DNA from: Pseudomonas moorei
Lineage (GTDB): Bacteria > Pseudomonadota > Gammaproteobacteria > Pseudomonadales > Pseudomonadaceae
Length of the DNA stretch: 59,956 nt
Direction: 5' to 3'
Assembly: GCF_008801475.1 (NCBI RefSeq)
Contig: NZ_VZPP01000023.1
Coordinates: 1-59,956, forward strand
Position 1 is the stretch's first letter; each line of letters begins with the position of its first letter. Below, in pieces: positions 32,650 to 40,299 of this stretch. The translations under genes and the position numbers were made by a program. Under the pieces are notes generated by a model. It had not been told where the DNA came from, made no database searches, and worked only from the letters and a program-made list of their open reading frames with translations.

Positions 32650-33434
32650 GGTTGGGTTATCCAGGTTATTCGTGGGTAGCCGTGCAAGGGGTGCTCATCG
32701 ATCAGCGCGTCGACGCCGAACACGTTACGCAACAGCGCGGCGTTGAGGACGTCTTTGGGCGTGCCGCTGGCGACGATGCGGCCGTGATTGATCACGTACA
32801 GCCGATCGCAAAATGCGGCGGCCAGATTGAGGTCGTGGATGCTGGCCAGGGTGCCGATCTGCAGACGCTTGACCAACCTCAACAGCTCCAGCTGATAGCG
32901 CGGGTCGAGGTGGTTGGTCGGCTCGTCGAGGATCAGCAACTGCGGTTGCTGGGCCAGGGCTCGGGCGAGGATCACCCGTTGTTTTTCACCGCCGGAGAGA
33001 GTGGAAAAGGCATGATCCTCGAAACCCTTGAGGCCGACCGATTCCAGGGTCTGGGTGACGAGGTGTCGGTCTTCGAGGGAGTCGCCATCGAACAGGCCTT
33101 TGTGGGGCGTGCGGCCCATGGCGACCACTTCGTCCACGGTCAGGCCGAAGGCCTCGGGGAATTCTTGCAGGACCACGGCGATGCGTTGCGCGCACCAGCG
33201 TGACGACTGTTTCCATACGTTGTGATGCTCGAGTCTGACTTCGCCGCTTTGCGGTTTGCTGAAGCGCCAGGCGCAACGCAACAGGCTGGTCTTGCCGCTG
33301 CCGTTGGGGCCGATCAAACCGACGAATTCACCGGCGGCCACGTGCAGCGAGGCATCACGCAGCTGGAACTGGTGATGACAGTGGCCGTGGCCCAGGGGGG
33401 ACCAGGTGATGTTGTTGAGGTGAAGCGAGGTCAT
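32646..33434 (-). CDS. ABC transporter ATPase, FecE/BtuD-like
   Basis: 262 residues. Walker A GPNGSGKTSLL, signature TLSGGEKQRVILARALAQQPQ, Walker B LLILDEPTNHLDPRYQ, H-loop ASIHDLNLA; typical of the iron-siderophore/cobalamin ATPase subfamily. First gene of the operon ATPase-binding protein-permease (all overlapping by four bases). It lies downstream of the copper locus in the same direction, but separated by a REP pair, so co-regulation with copper genes is uncertain. Confidence 0.92.
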   Translation of the reverse strand: MTSLHLNNITWSPLGHGHCHHQFQLRDASLHVAAGEFVGLIGPNGSGKTSLLRCAWRFSKPQSGEVRLEHHNVWKQSSRWCAQRIAVVLQEFPEAFGLTVDEVVAMGRTPHKGLFDGDSLEDRHLVTQTLESVGLKGFEDHAFSTLSGGEKQRVILARALAQQPQLLILDEPTNHLDPRYQLELLRLVKRLQIGTLASIHDLNLAAAFCDRLYVINHGRIVASGTPKDVLNAALLRNVFGVDALIDEHPLHGYPRITWITQP

Positions 33435-33460
33435 GCCGCTACTCTTGAGGTGAAGCTGAT

Positions 33461-33536
33461 GGCCTCTTCGCTGGCAAGCCAGCTCCCACAGGTGTTGTGC
33501 AAATTCTGTGGGAGCTGGCTTGCCAGCGAAGGGGCC
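33461..33536. repeat. Inverted pair of REP elements
   Basis: GGCCTCTTCGCTGGCAAGCCAGCTCCCACAGG and CTGTGGGAGCTGGCTTGCCAGCGAAGGGGCC, only about 13 bases apart, nearly perfect arms. Located between the PepSY gene and the ABC ATPase gene. Confidence 0.88.
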
Positions 33537-33613
33537 CGAAAGAAAACCCGGAACTGGCAGGGTGATGCGCGGGGCAGTCTACAGTGCTGACAACCCCGCG
33601 CATCTCGCCTGTC

Positions 33614-34993
33614 TCAAGATGAAGATGAGGCCGATTCAGTTTGCCGGCCCAGGCGCGAAAACAGCGCGCGATCCAGCACCCAGACCACCACCAGCGATGC
33701 ACCCACCAACGGAAACGCCACGGCCAATGCGAACATGATGACCATCGCGGTTTTCCATTTCGGCAGGTCGTGACGCAGTGGCGGCACGCCGAACTTGCCT
33801 TGCGGGCGACGCTTCCACCAGATCACCACGCCGCTGGCGGCGCTGAGCAGGATCATCAGGCAGATCAGCAGTACGACGATCTGATTGAACACCCCGAACA
33901 TCTTGCCTTCGTGCAGCATCACGCCGATTTCCGTGGCGCGGGCGACGGCGCCGTACTGTTCGAAGCGCACGTCGGCGAGGACTTTGCCACTGTACTGATC
34001 GACATGCAGGGTGGCGTCATTGCGCGGGTCATCGGCGAACACGGCGATGGTGAACACGCCCGTGGCGGTGGTTGGCAAGGCGATGCTGTAACCGGGTTCG
34101 ACCTCGCGTTGTACGGCGATGTCCTGCACGTCTTGCAGGCTGATGGTCGGCGCCGCAGGGCCGGCTTGTGTGCCGCCGTGGGCCATGTGTTCGGCATGGT
34201 CGCCGGACATCGGCATCGGCGTATTTTCCATGGCCCAAGGCACGGTCTGGCGCGTGGCGCTGTTGAGGCTGCGTGCCTCAACGTCGGACTTGGGTACGTC
34301 ATCCCACATCGCGGCCGGGAACACGTTCCACACTTCAGCGTATTGCTTGCCCCAGAACCCTGTCCAGGTCATGCCGCTGAGCAGCATCACCAGCAACAAC
34401 GAAGCGCCCCAGAACCCGGTGACGGCATGCAGGTCACGCCACAGCACCCGTCCGCGACTGTTCAGGCGTGGCCACAAAATCCCCGCCGCCTGGCCGCGCG
34501 GCCACCACAGGAACACGCCGGACACCACCAGCACCACGCCCCAACCGGCCGCCAGTTCGATGAGTCGATCACCCACGGTGCCGATCATCAGCTCGCCGTG
34601 AATCGCTCGGGCGATGGCTTGCAGGTTCTTCTTGGCATCTTGCTCGCCAAGGATGTCGCCGTGGTACGGGTCGACGAATACATTCAGTTCATTGCCGCCA
34701 TTGAGCACGACAAACTGAGCGCTGCGTTCGGCGTTGACCGGTGGCAGGTACTGCTTGATGGTGCCCTGTGGATACGCATCTTTGACGCGCTTGAGCAGGT
34801 CATCGGCCGGGACCGTGTGATGGCCGGCGGGGACATTGATCAGGCTGCTGTACATCAATGAATCGAGTTGCGGCTTGAACAGGTAAATGGTGCCGGTCAG
34901 GGCCAGCATCACCATGAAGGGGGCAACGAACAGGCCGGCATAGAAATGCCAGCGCCAGGCCAGGTTGTAGAAATTCACTTTGGGCTGTTTCAT
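33614..34993 (-). CDS. PepSY-associated TM helix protein of the copper locus
   Basis: 459 residues from ATG 34993 (CGGAG upstream; an in-frame extension to 35050 overlaps REP-like DNA). Four main membrane segments: FYNLAWRWHFYAGLFVAPFMVMLALTGTIYLFKPQ at the N-terminus, around residue 150, around 195, and near the C-terminus, with PepSY domains in the periplasmic loops. The His-Ala-His-Met-rich loop (PMPMSGDHAEHMAHGG) could bind copper. The PepSY_TM family includes reductases or helpers linked to TonB metal receptors. Follows the copper receptor gene in the same direction, matching the P. aeruginosa oprC neighbourhood as remembered. Confidence 0.88.
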   Translation of the reverse strand: MKQPKVNFYNLAWRWHFYAGLFVAPFMVMLALTGTIYLFKPQLDSLMYSSLINVPAGHHTVPADDLLKRVKDAYPQGTIKQYLPPVNAERSAQFVVLNGGNELNVFVDPYHGDILGEQDAKKNLQAIARAIHGELMIGTVGDRLIELAAGWGVVLVVSGVFLWWPRGQAAGILWPRLNSRGRVLWRDLHAVTGFWGASLLLVMLLSGMTWTGFWGKQYAEVWNVFPAAMWDDVPKSDVEARSLNSATRQTVPWAMENTPMPMSGDHAEHMAHGGTQAGPAAPTISLQDVQDIAVQREVEPGYSIALPTTATGVFTIAVFADDPRNDATLHVDQYSGKVLADVRFEQYGAVARATEIGVMLHEGKMFGVFNQIVVLLICLMILLSAASGVVIWWKRRPQGKFGVPPLRHDLPKWKTAMVIMFALAVAFPLVGASLVVVWVLDRALFSRLGRQTESASSSS

Positions 34994-35050
34994 CGTGTGT
35001 GCTCCGCTTGGCTTGGATCTTTTTAGTTGTCTGGTGCGGTTGCTGTGCAA

Positions 35051-35079
35051 CCGATCGCGGGCAAGCTCGCTCCCACAGA
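35051..35079. repeat. Single REP element
   Basis: CCGATCGCGGGCAAGCTCGCTCCCACAG, one unpaired REP in the short gap between the TonB receptor gene and the PepSY gene. Confidence 0.7.
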
Positions 35080-35101
35080 GGGAGCGGGTTGCCCTCGAGG
35101 G

Positions 35102-37219
35102 TTAGAAACTCATGTCCACTCGGGTCCAGAGCGTTCGCCCCGGCTCCTTGATGGCTTGCGGGTCATTGGCCGGGTAGCCGAAACCGGCGTTGCCAGCCAG
35201 GTTCAAGTGTTCGGCATAGGCCTTGCCAAACAGGTTGTCGACGCCGCTGCTGACCTTCCAGTGCTGGTTGATCCGGTAGGCGCCATTGAGCGAGAACACG
35301 CCGAATCCCGGGGTCTTGTCGAAGTCCTTGCCGACGACGTTGCCTTTGTTCTGGTCGATGCGGTTTTGCGCGGCGACCACTCTCCACAGTGCCCCGGCGC
35401 TCCAATTGTCCTGGCTGTAAGTCAGGCCGAAACGTGCATCCAGCGGCGGCATCTGCGGCAACGCATTGCCATCGCTGCTGTTCTTGCCCCAGGCGTAGGC
35501 CAGGGTCGCATCGGCTTTCCAGTGCTCGGTGAGCTGGTAGGCTGCGCCCAATTCACCGCCCATGATTCGCGCGTCGATGTTCTCGGCTTGCGAGGTGGTG
35601 CCCATCATGCCGGGCGTGTAGTCGAACAGGATGTAATCGCGCACCTGGCCGACATAGCCAGAGACCCAGGCTTCGAGCTCTTCGGTCCTGTATTGCAGGC
35701 CGACGTCGAGCTGGGTGGTTTTCTCCGGTTTGATCGAGTCGAAGGCATTCACCGAACCGGCAGGACCGGAGTCTGGCGAAAACAGCTCCCAGTAATCCGG
35801 GAAACGCTGGGTGTGCCCCAGGCCCGCGTACAGCGTGGTCGGACTGTCCGCCAGGTCGTGTTCATAGCGAATGAAGCCGCTGGGCAATGTGTCGGCGCGG
35901 GTGTCGTTGGCCGTCGGGTTGGGCAGGGTCATCATTCCCGAACCGATGGTCTGCCGGTAATCCTTGGCCGAGGCACGGTCCAGGCGTGCGCCGCTGATCA
36001 AGCGGTCACGCTCGGCGGCATACCAGGTCAGCTCACCGAACACCCCGTAATTATGGAAGGCGGCGTCCTTGGTGTAGGGCAGGTCCTGGTAGGTGTCGAC
36101 GCCCATGGCGCTGCGTTCGCGGTGTTCGCTGGTCTGTGCGTCGATGCCGCTGATCAACTGCACGTCGGCCCAGTGCCAGGTGGCCTTGATGCGGGCGCCG
36201 AGGGTGCGACGGTCGACATTGGATGCCATGGGACCGGCCATCATGCCGGTGCCGGACGGCGTGCGCAGGGTGTAGTTGTCCATCACGTGGTCGGCGTAGT
36301 TGTAGTAGACCTGCGCTTCGAGCTTTTCCAGCACATCGCTGATGTTCGACTTCTCGAAGCGCAGGCCGAGGCTTTCGCGCCTGAACTGCGAACCGTCCAT
36401 GCCGCGCCCGGCGTAACGGGCCTCGCCGTCGCCCTTGCCGGCGGTCAGTTCCAGCAGGGTGTCGGCGTCCGGGGTCCAGCCGACCGCGACGTCGCCATTC
36501 CATTTGTCGTAGCGCGACGCGACGGTGTCGTTGTTGCCGTCCTGATAATCATCGGAGTGCGCGGTGTTGCCGATGACTCGCACGTACCCCAGTGCCCCGC
36601 CAGCAGCGGCGTCCACCAGCTTGTCGAACCGGCCGTTGGAACCGGCCAGCACACTGGCATTCACCCGGGTACCGAGTTCGCCGAAGCTTTCCGGCTCGCG
36701 GTCGAACAGGATGGTGCCGGCCGACGCGCCAGGCCCCCAGAGCACGGTTTGCGGGCCTTTGATGACGGTCAGCTTGTCGTAGGTTTGCGGTGAAATGTAC
36801 GAGGTGGGCGCATCCATCCGGCCAGGGCAGGCGCCTAGCATCATGCCGCCGTCGGTGAGGATGTTCAGTCGTGAGCCGAACATGCCGCGCAGGACCGGGT
36901 CGCCGTTGGTGCCGCCATTGCGCACCATGGCGAATCCCGGGATGGTTTTCAGGTAGTCGGCACCGTCACTGGCCGGCACCGGTTGGCGCGGGTCCTTGGG
37001 GTTGGTGACGACGGTCAGCGGGGAACTTGGCGCAACGGCGGTGATGACCGTCGGGCTCAGTTCTTCGCCAAGACCTGCGTGTTCATCGGCCAGTGCTACC
37101 GGCGCCAGAAGGGCGCCGCATAGGATGGCGGTGGCGTGCCTGAAACGAATGCTGGATTCGTTCAGGGCAAAAGAAGCCTGGGCAGGGCTCAAGCGTGAGT
37201 CAGCAGAAAACCTGGACAT
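35102..37219 (-). CDS. oprC: TonB-dependent copper receptor (OprC-like)
   Basis: 705 residues from ATG 37219 (GGAA seven bases upstream; another ATG four codons earlier lacks a site). Long N-terminal export region ending GALLAPVALA. Plug domain about residues 55-180 with MVRNGGTNGDPVLRGMFGSRLNILTDGGMMLGACPGRMDAPTSYI, a stretch I associate with the TonB-copper receptor subfamily (Cys plus many Met). C-terminal beta-barrel ends in TRVDMSF with the terminal Phe of outer-membrane proteins. Transports copper or a copper complex across the outer membrane. Neighbours DUF2946, PCu(A)C and PepSY strongly support the copper role. Confidence 0.93.
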   Translation of the reverse strand: MSRFSADSRLSPAQASFALNESSIRFRHATAILCGALLAPVALADEHAGLGEELSPTVITAVAPSSPLTVVTNPKDPRQPVPASDGADYLKTIPGFAMVRNGGTNGDPVLRGMFGSRLNILTDGGMMLGACPGRMDAPTSYISPQTYDKLTVIKGPQTVLWGPGASAGTILFDREPESFGELGTRVNASVLAGSNGRFDKLVDAAAGGALGYVRVIGNTAHSDDYQDGNNDTVASRYDKWNGDVAVGWTPDADTLLELTAGKGDGEARYAGRGMDGSQFRRESLGLRFEKSNISDVLEKLEAQVYYNYADHVMDNYTLRTPSGTGMMAGPMASNVDRRTLGARIKATWHWADVQLISGIDAQTSEHRERSAMGVDTYQDLPYTKDAAFHNYGVFGELTWYAAERDRLISGARLDRASAKDYRQTIGSGMMTLPNPTANDTRADTLPSGFIRYEHDLADSPTTLYAGLGHTQRFPDYWELFSPDSGPAGSVNAFDSIKPEKTTQLDVGLQYRTEELEAWVSGYVGQVRDYILFDYTPGMMGTTSQAENIDARIMGGELGAAYQLTEHWKADATLAYAWGKNSSDGNALPQMPPLDARFGLTYSQDNWSAGALWRVVAAQNRIDQNKGNVVGKDFDKTPGFGVFSLNGAYRINQHWKVSSGVDNLFGKAYAEHLNLAGNAGFGYPANDPQAIKEPGRTLWTRVDMSF

Positions 37220-37327
37220 GACAATTTCCATCGAACAGTCGTAAACGACACGGCCGACAGCCTGCGCAATCCCTGTGGGACCGAGCTTCGGTTGTCTGGC
37301 GGACCGTGTGAAATCAGTGGTGGGTGT

Positions 37328-37786
37328 TTACGCGACGACGGGCGGGGCGCGGGTGCGGGCGCCGGGGAAGACGGTTTGCCGGGCATGGCCCAGGCGTGGG
37401 GAAGGTGTGGTGAAAGTATTGACGGGCGGGGTGTCGAATGCGGCGAATGACACGCCAACGGTGAGCGCCGGGCAGTTGAACAGCAGGCTGCAATAGCCGC
37501 ATTTTTCCCAGAGGACATGATGCCCGGCTTGCGGCGGGCAGTGCTCGGCAGCGGATTGCGCACCGTGGTCGGCATGCTCCATTGCCGACATATCCATGCT
37601 CATGTCCATCGACATGTCCATGGACATGCTCATTGACATGGCCGCGCGCGAATCCATCGGCATCGACTGAGAAATCAGCGGGCCGATGAAAATCATCAAC
37701 ATGGCGAACAGGCTGATCCAGCTGCCACGTGTCAGGCTCAATGGCTGACGACGTGGTCTGGATGGCCTGGCGCTAAGCAGGCGCAT
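37328..37786 (-). CDS. DUF2946 protein with Met/His-rich copper-binding stretch
   Basis: 152 residues. One N-terminal hydrophobic segment (SWISLFAMLMIFIGPLIS), then a tandem Met run, MSMSMSMDMSMDMSMDMSAM followed by EHADHG, then the DUF2946 core with spaced cysteines (HCPPQAGHHVLWEKCGYCSLLFNCP). Met-rich runs of this form bind Cu(I), as in CopA/CopC-type periplasmic proteins. Probably a periplasmic or membrane-anchored copper carrier feeding the TonB receptor encoded next. The C-terminal tail is Pro/Arg-rich. Function inferred from composition and context. Confidence 0.85.
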   Translation of the reverse strand: MRLLSARPSRPRRQPLSLTRGSWISLFAMLMIFIGPLISQSMPMDSRAAMSMSMSMDMSMDMSMDMSAMEHADHGAQSAAEHCPPQAGHHVLWEKCGYCSLLFNCPALTVGVSFAAFDTPPVNTFTTPSPRLGHARQTVFPGARTRAPPVVA

Positions 37787-37807
37787 GGGCGTTTTCAGCT
37801 CAGGCGA

Positions 37808-38287
37808 TTACGGGGTATGCGCGTGTGCTTGCATGCCATCCGGCGCCTGCTTCTGCACCGCGACGTCGACCTTCACGTCACCGGCCTTCTCGAAGTGCAG
37901 GGTCATCGGAAAGCGTTTGCCGTCAGTGAGCAGGCTGCGGTCTTTCAGGTTCAGCAGCATCACGTGATAGGCCATCGGCGCAAACGTGACCTCGCCGCCA
38001 GCGGGGATTTCCACGCTGGGTACGTGCTGCATTTTCATCACGTCGTTTTGCATCACGTGCTCATGCAGTTGAGCTTCGCCTGCAATGGGGGTATCGGCGC
38101 TGAGCAGACGGTCTGCGGTTTTGCCTTCGTTGTGAATCACGAAGTACGCCGCAACGGTCGGTGCGTTGGGTGGCAATTCCTGCGACCAGGGGTGAGCGAT
38201 TTCCAATTCGCCAACCTTGTATTCGTGGGCATTGGCAAAGCAGGCAGGCAGCAGTAAAGCGGCCAGAACGATGAGTTTGTTCAACAT
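37808..38287 (-). CDS. Periplasmic copper chaperone, PCu(A)C family
   Basis: 159 residues with signal peptide MLNKLIVLAALLLPACFANA. The Cu(I) site motif H-M-x(n)-M ... H-x-M is visible as HEHVMQNDVMKMQHV and AYHVMLLNL. PCu(A)C proteins hand Cu(I) to cytochrome oxidase CuA/CuB sites or shuttle periplasmic copper. Good GGAGA ribosome site. Lies between two DUF2946 genes in a five-gene minus-strand copper locus. A His-containing tail (MQAHAHTP) follows. Confidence 0.92.
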   Translation of the reverse strand: MLNKLIVLAALLLPACFANAHEYKVGELEIAHPWSQELPPNAPTVAAYFVIHNEGKTADRLLSADTPIAGEAQLHEHVMQNDVMKMQHVPSVEIPAGGEVTFAPMAYHVMLLNLKDRSLLTDGKRFPMTLHFEKAGDVKVDVAVQKQAPDGMQAHAHTP

Positions 38288-38335
38288 GGCAGTTCTCCGG
38301 AACGATTCGAAACGCAGTTCAATTGCGAGAAGGAA

Positions 38336-38734
38336 TCACACCAGAGGGGATGCGCGGGGGTTGAGGCTTGGCCATTGCTGGCGCGGCGTCGGGGTGTTGA
38401 GGGAAGAGAGAGGCAAGCTCCGATTGGATTCGAAACTGGCGAAATACAGCTGCGGTTCATGCCCGGGCAGCGCCACCAGCGGCGCGGAACCGGAGCAGCA
38501 CCAGCAATGCTGCATATTGGAGTGTTCGTCGCCTTGCGGCGCCTTCTGCTCAATCTTGCCCAGAGAGATCGCCACCATTTTGGTGCCGCTGGACGAACAG
38601 AAGCTGCCCCACAACGCTTGTTCGGCAGGCGCCTTGGCCGCCTGCGCCATCGCTGCGGACATCGGCATGGCAAGCATGTTGAACAGCACTGCGAAGCAGG
38701 CTATCCAGGCAATTGCGAGCCGTTGTCGGGACAT
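38336..38734 (-). CDS. DUF2946 family protein, first gene of copper operon
   Basis: 132 residues with an N-terminal signal/anchor (RLAIAWIACFAVLFNMLAMPMSAAMA) and a Cys cluster NMQHCWCCSGSAPL in the middle, typical DUF2946. The cysteines and nearby Met/His (HSNMQHC) suggest metal binding. A paralogue is encoded two genes downstream (37328-37786). Heads the operon DUF2946 / PCu(A)C / DUF2946 / TonB receptor / PepSY. Confidence 0.85.
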   Translation of the reverse strand: MSRQRLAIAWIACFAVLFNMLAMPMSAAMAQAAKAPAEQALWGSFCSSSGTKMVAISLGKIEQKAPQGDEHSNMQHCWCCSGSAPLVALPGHEPQLYFASFESNRSLPLSSLNTPTPRQQWPSLNPRASPLV

Positions 38735-38756
38735 GGGACAAATCCGGTTGGGTGGG

Positions 38757-38784
38757 CGATCAGGCGCGGGCTATTTAGCCTGAT
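38757..38784. promoter_or_regulatory. Inverted repeat upstream of the copper operon, candidate operator
   Basis: Arms GATCAGGC (38757-38764) and GCCTGATC (38777-38784) form a perfect eight-base dyad with a 12-base spacer. It lies 23-50 bases upstream of the first DUF2946 start, in the 119-base gap to the antitoxin gene. It could be an operator for a copper-sensing regulator or the antitoxin gene's terminator stem; there is no adjoining T-run on the minus strand. Confidence 0.35.
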
Positions 38785-38853
38785 CAGGGCCGATAAGTAA
38801 AAAGGCTGCGTGCGGTGTGGTGTCGCAGCGAAAGTTACTTGTTTCTTATGCTG

Positions 38854-39177
38854 TCAGTGCGCACGAACCGCATGTACTTGCATATCTACCCCAAGCGTAG
38901 CGCGAATGACCGCGAATATCGCAGCCAGGTTGTCCATGCTCGGATTGCCTTTGGCAGATAGCATCCGATGGAGACTTTTGCTGGGCTTCGCTGTTCCCTT
39001 GGCCAGTTCTTCGAAACCAACAGTGGCGTTAACGAGGTCGCGCAGAATGATCCTGGCCATTTCAGGTTCGCCATTGAGAAACAGGGTAGCAGCCTCATCC
39101 AACAATGCTTGGGCGAACTCGGGATCACGCTGGGCACGCTCGGCGATCGTGTGTTTGTAGCTTCGGGTAAACGCCAT
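38854..39177 (-). CDS. Antitoxin, HigA-like addiction-module antidote
   Basis: 107 residues with a C-terminal helix-turn-helix of the kind FEELAKGTAKPSKSLHRMLSAKGNPSMDNLAAIFAVIRATLGV, matching the HI1420-type antidote family (TIGR02684). It should bind and neutralise the toxin encoded four bases upstream and repress their shared promoter. Order toxin-then-antitoxin is that of higBA/HI1419-HI1420 systems. Confidence 0.87.
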   Translation of the reverse strand: MAFTRSYKHTIAERAQRDPEFAQALLDEAATLFLNGEPEMARIILRDLVNATVGFEELAKGTAKPSKSLHRMLSAKGNPSMDNLAAIFAVIRATLGVDMQVHAVRAH

Positions 39178-39181
39178 GACT

Positions 39182-39517
39182 CTATCTCCGATTTCGTTGA
39201 GCTTTTTTTCGGGTGCGAAATTCGGCTATCAGTATTTTTGCCTGTTTGATGTCGGTTTTTTGCGTGGACTTGTCGCCTCCACCCAAAAGGATGATCAGGC
39301 GTTTCCCTTCTTGAACAAGGTAGATCCTGTAGCCGGGGCCCCAATTGATTCGGTATTCGCCGAGACCTTCAAACCACTTGATGTTGGATGTATTGCCTAG
39401 CTCCAGTCTTAGCAATGCATTGGAAACCTTTAGCGCTGCCTGAGCATTCAAGGTGGAAAACCAGCGCCCAAAGGGGCTTGTTTCGTTGTCCTGCAGGTAT
39501 TCTTCGAGTGTGATCAC
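39182..39517 (-). CDS. Toxin, RelE/ParE-superfamily (HigB-like)
   Basis: 111 residues from GTG 39517 (AGGG upstream; a TTG seven codons earlier is in frame). Pattern ITLEEYLQDNETSPFGRWFSTLNAQAALKVSNALLRLELGN...WFEGLGEYRINWGPGYRIYLVQEGKRLIILLGGGDKSTQ..DI..A is the HI1419/RelE-ParE fold (TIGR02683), with basic C-terminal residues expected for an mRNA endonuclease or gyrase-targeting toxin. Paired with the antitoxin gene four bases downstream. Confidence 0.88.
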   Translation of the reverse strand: MITLEEYLQDNETSPFGRWFSTLNAQAALKVSNALLRLELGNTSNIKWFEGLGEYRINWGPGYRIYLVQEGKRLIILLGGGDKSTQKTDIKQAKILIAEFRTRKKAQRNRR

Positions 39518-39573
39518 AGGCGGCCCTGAAGGTAACAAATAGGTTACTGTTCATGCAAGCCAATGATCCTGCC

Positions 39574-40299
39574 TTACTGAGCGCAGGCCGCCAACGCATC
39601 AAGTGTTTCCTCAAGCGTCAAAAACTCCCGCTCAACTCCCGGCAACACCGGCCGTTTCAACACCAGCACAGGCACCCCGCGCTCCCGCGCCACTTCCAGC
39701 TTCGGTTCGGTGGCGGTGCTGCCGCTGTTCTTGCTGATCAGTACGTCGATCTGCCGGCGTTCGAACAACTCACGTTCATCGTCGATCTGGAACGGTCCGC
39801 GGGCACCGATGACTTCGCAGCGTTCGTTGCCGGGGTAAACATCCAGTGCGCGCAGGGTCCAGAATTGACCCGCAGGGATTTCGTCCAGGTGCTGCAAGGG
39901 TTCGCGTCCAAGGGTGAACAGCGGTCGCCGGAAGGGTTTGAGTGCCTGGATCAATTCAGCCCAGTCGCTGACTTCACGCCAGTCATCCCCGGGCTGGGGT
40001 TGCCATGCCGGACGCCGCAGCGCCCAGCAGGCAATGCCACTCAAGTGGGCGGCTGTCGCGGCGTTTTGGCTGATTTGGGCAGCGTAGGGATGGGTGGCGT
40101 CGAGCAGCAGATCAATCCCTTCATCGCGAATGAACTGCGCGAGGCCTTCGGCACCGCCATAGCCTCCGACGCGGACCTGGCAGGTCAGGTCCGTCGGCAC
40201 CCGACCGACACCGGCGAGGCTGTAGATGTGTTGTGGGCCCAGGGTTCGGGCAATCGCCAGAGCCTCGGTGACGCCACCGAGCAACAGCAGGCGTTTCAT
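39574..40299 (-). CDS. cobK: Precorrin-6A (or cobalt-precorrin-6A) reductase
   Basis: 241 residues from ATG 40299; sequence upstream belongs to cbiD in another frame. NADPH-binding start MKRLLLLGGVTEALAIA, then GGAEGLAQFIRDEGIDLLLDATHPYAAQIS and LISKNSGSTATEPKLEVARERGVPVLVLKRP, all conserved in CobK/CbiJ. Reduces the macrocycle of precorrin-6A with NADPH. Start overlaps the cbiD stop by four bases; last gene of cobL-cbiD-cobK. Confidence 0.94.
   Translation of the reverse strand: MKRLLLLGGVTEALAIARTLGPQHIYSLAGVGRVPTDLTCQVRVGGYGGAEGLAQFIRDEGIDLLLDATHPYAAQISQNAATAAHLSGIACWALRRPAWQPQPGDDWREVSDWAELIQALKPFRRPLFTLGREPLQHLDEIPAGQFWTLRALDVYPGNERCEVIGARGPFQIDDERELFERRQIDVLISKNSGSTATEPKLEVARERGVPVLVLKRPVLPGVEREFLTLEETLDALAACAQ

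Noticed and set aside
35027..36793. 588-codon frame antisense to the TonB copper receptor
   Set aside because: Overlaps a clearly real gene over its full length; content is typical antisense Val/Gly/Ala-rich sequence.
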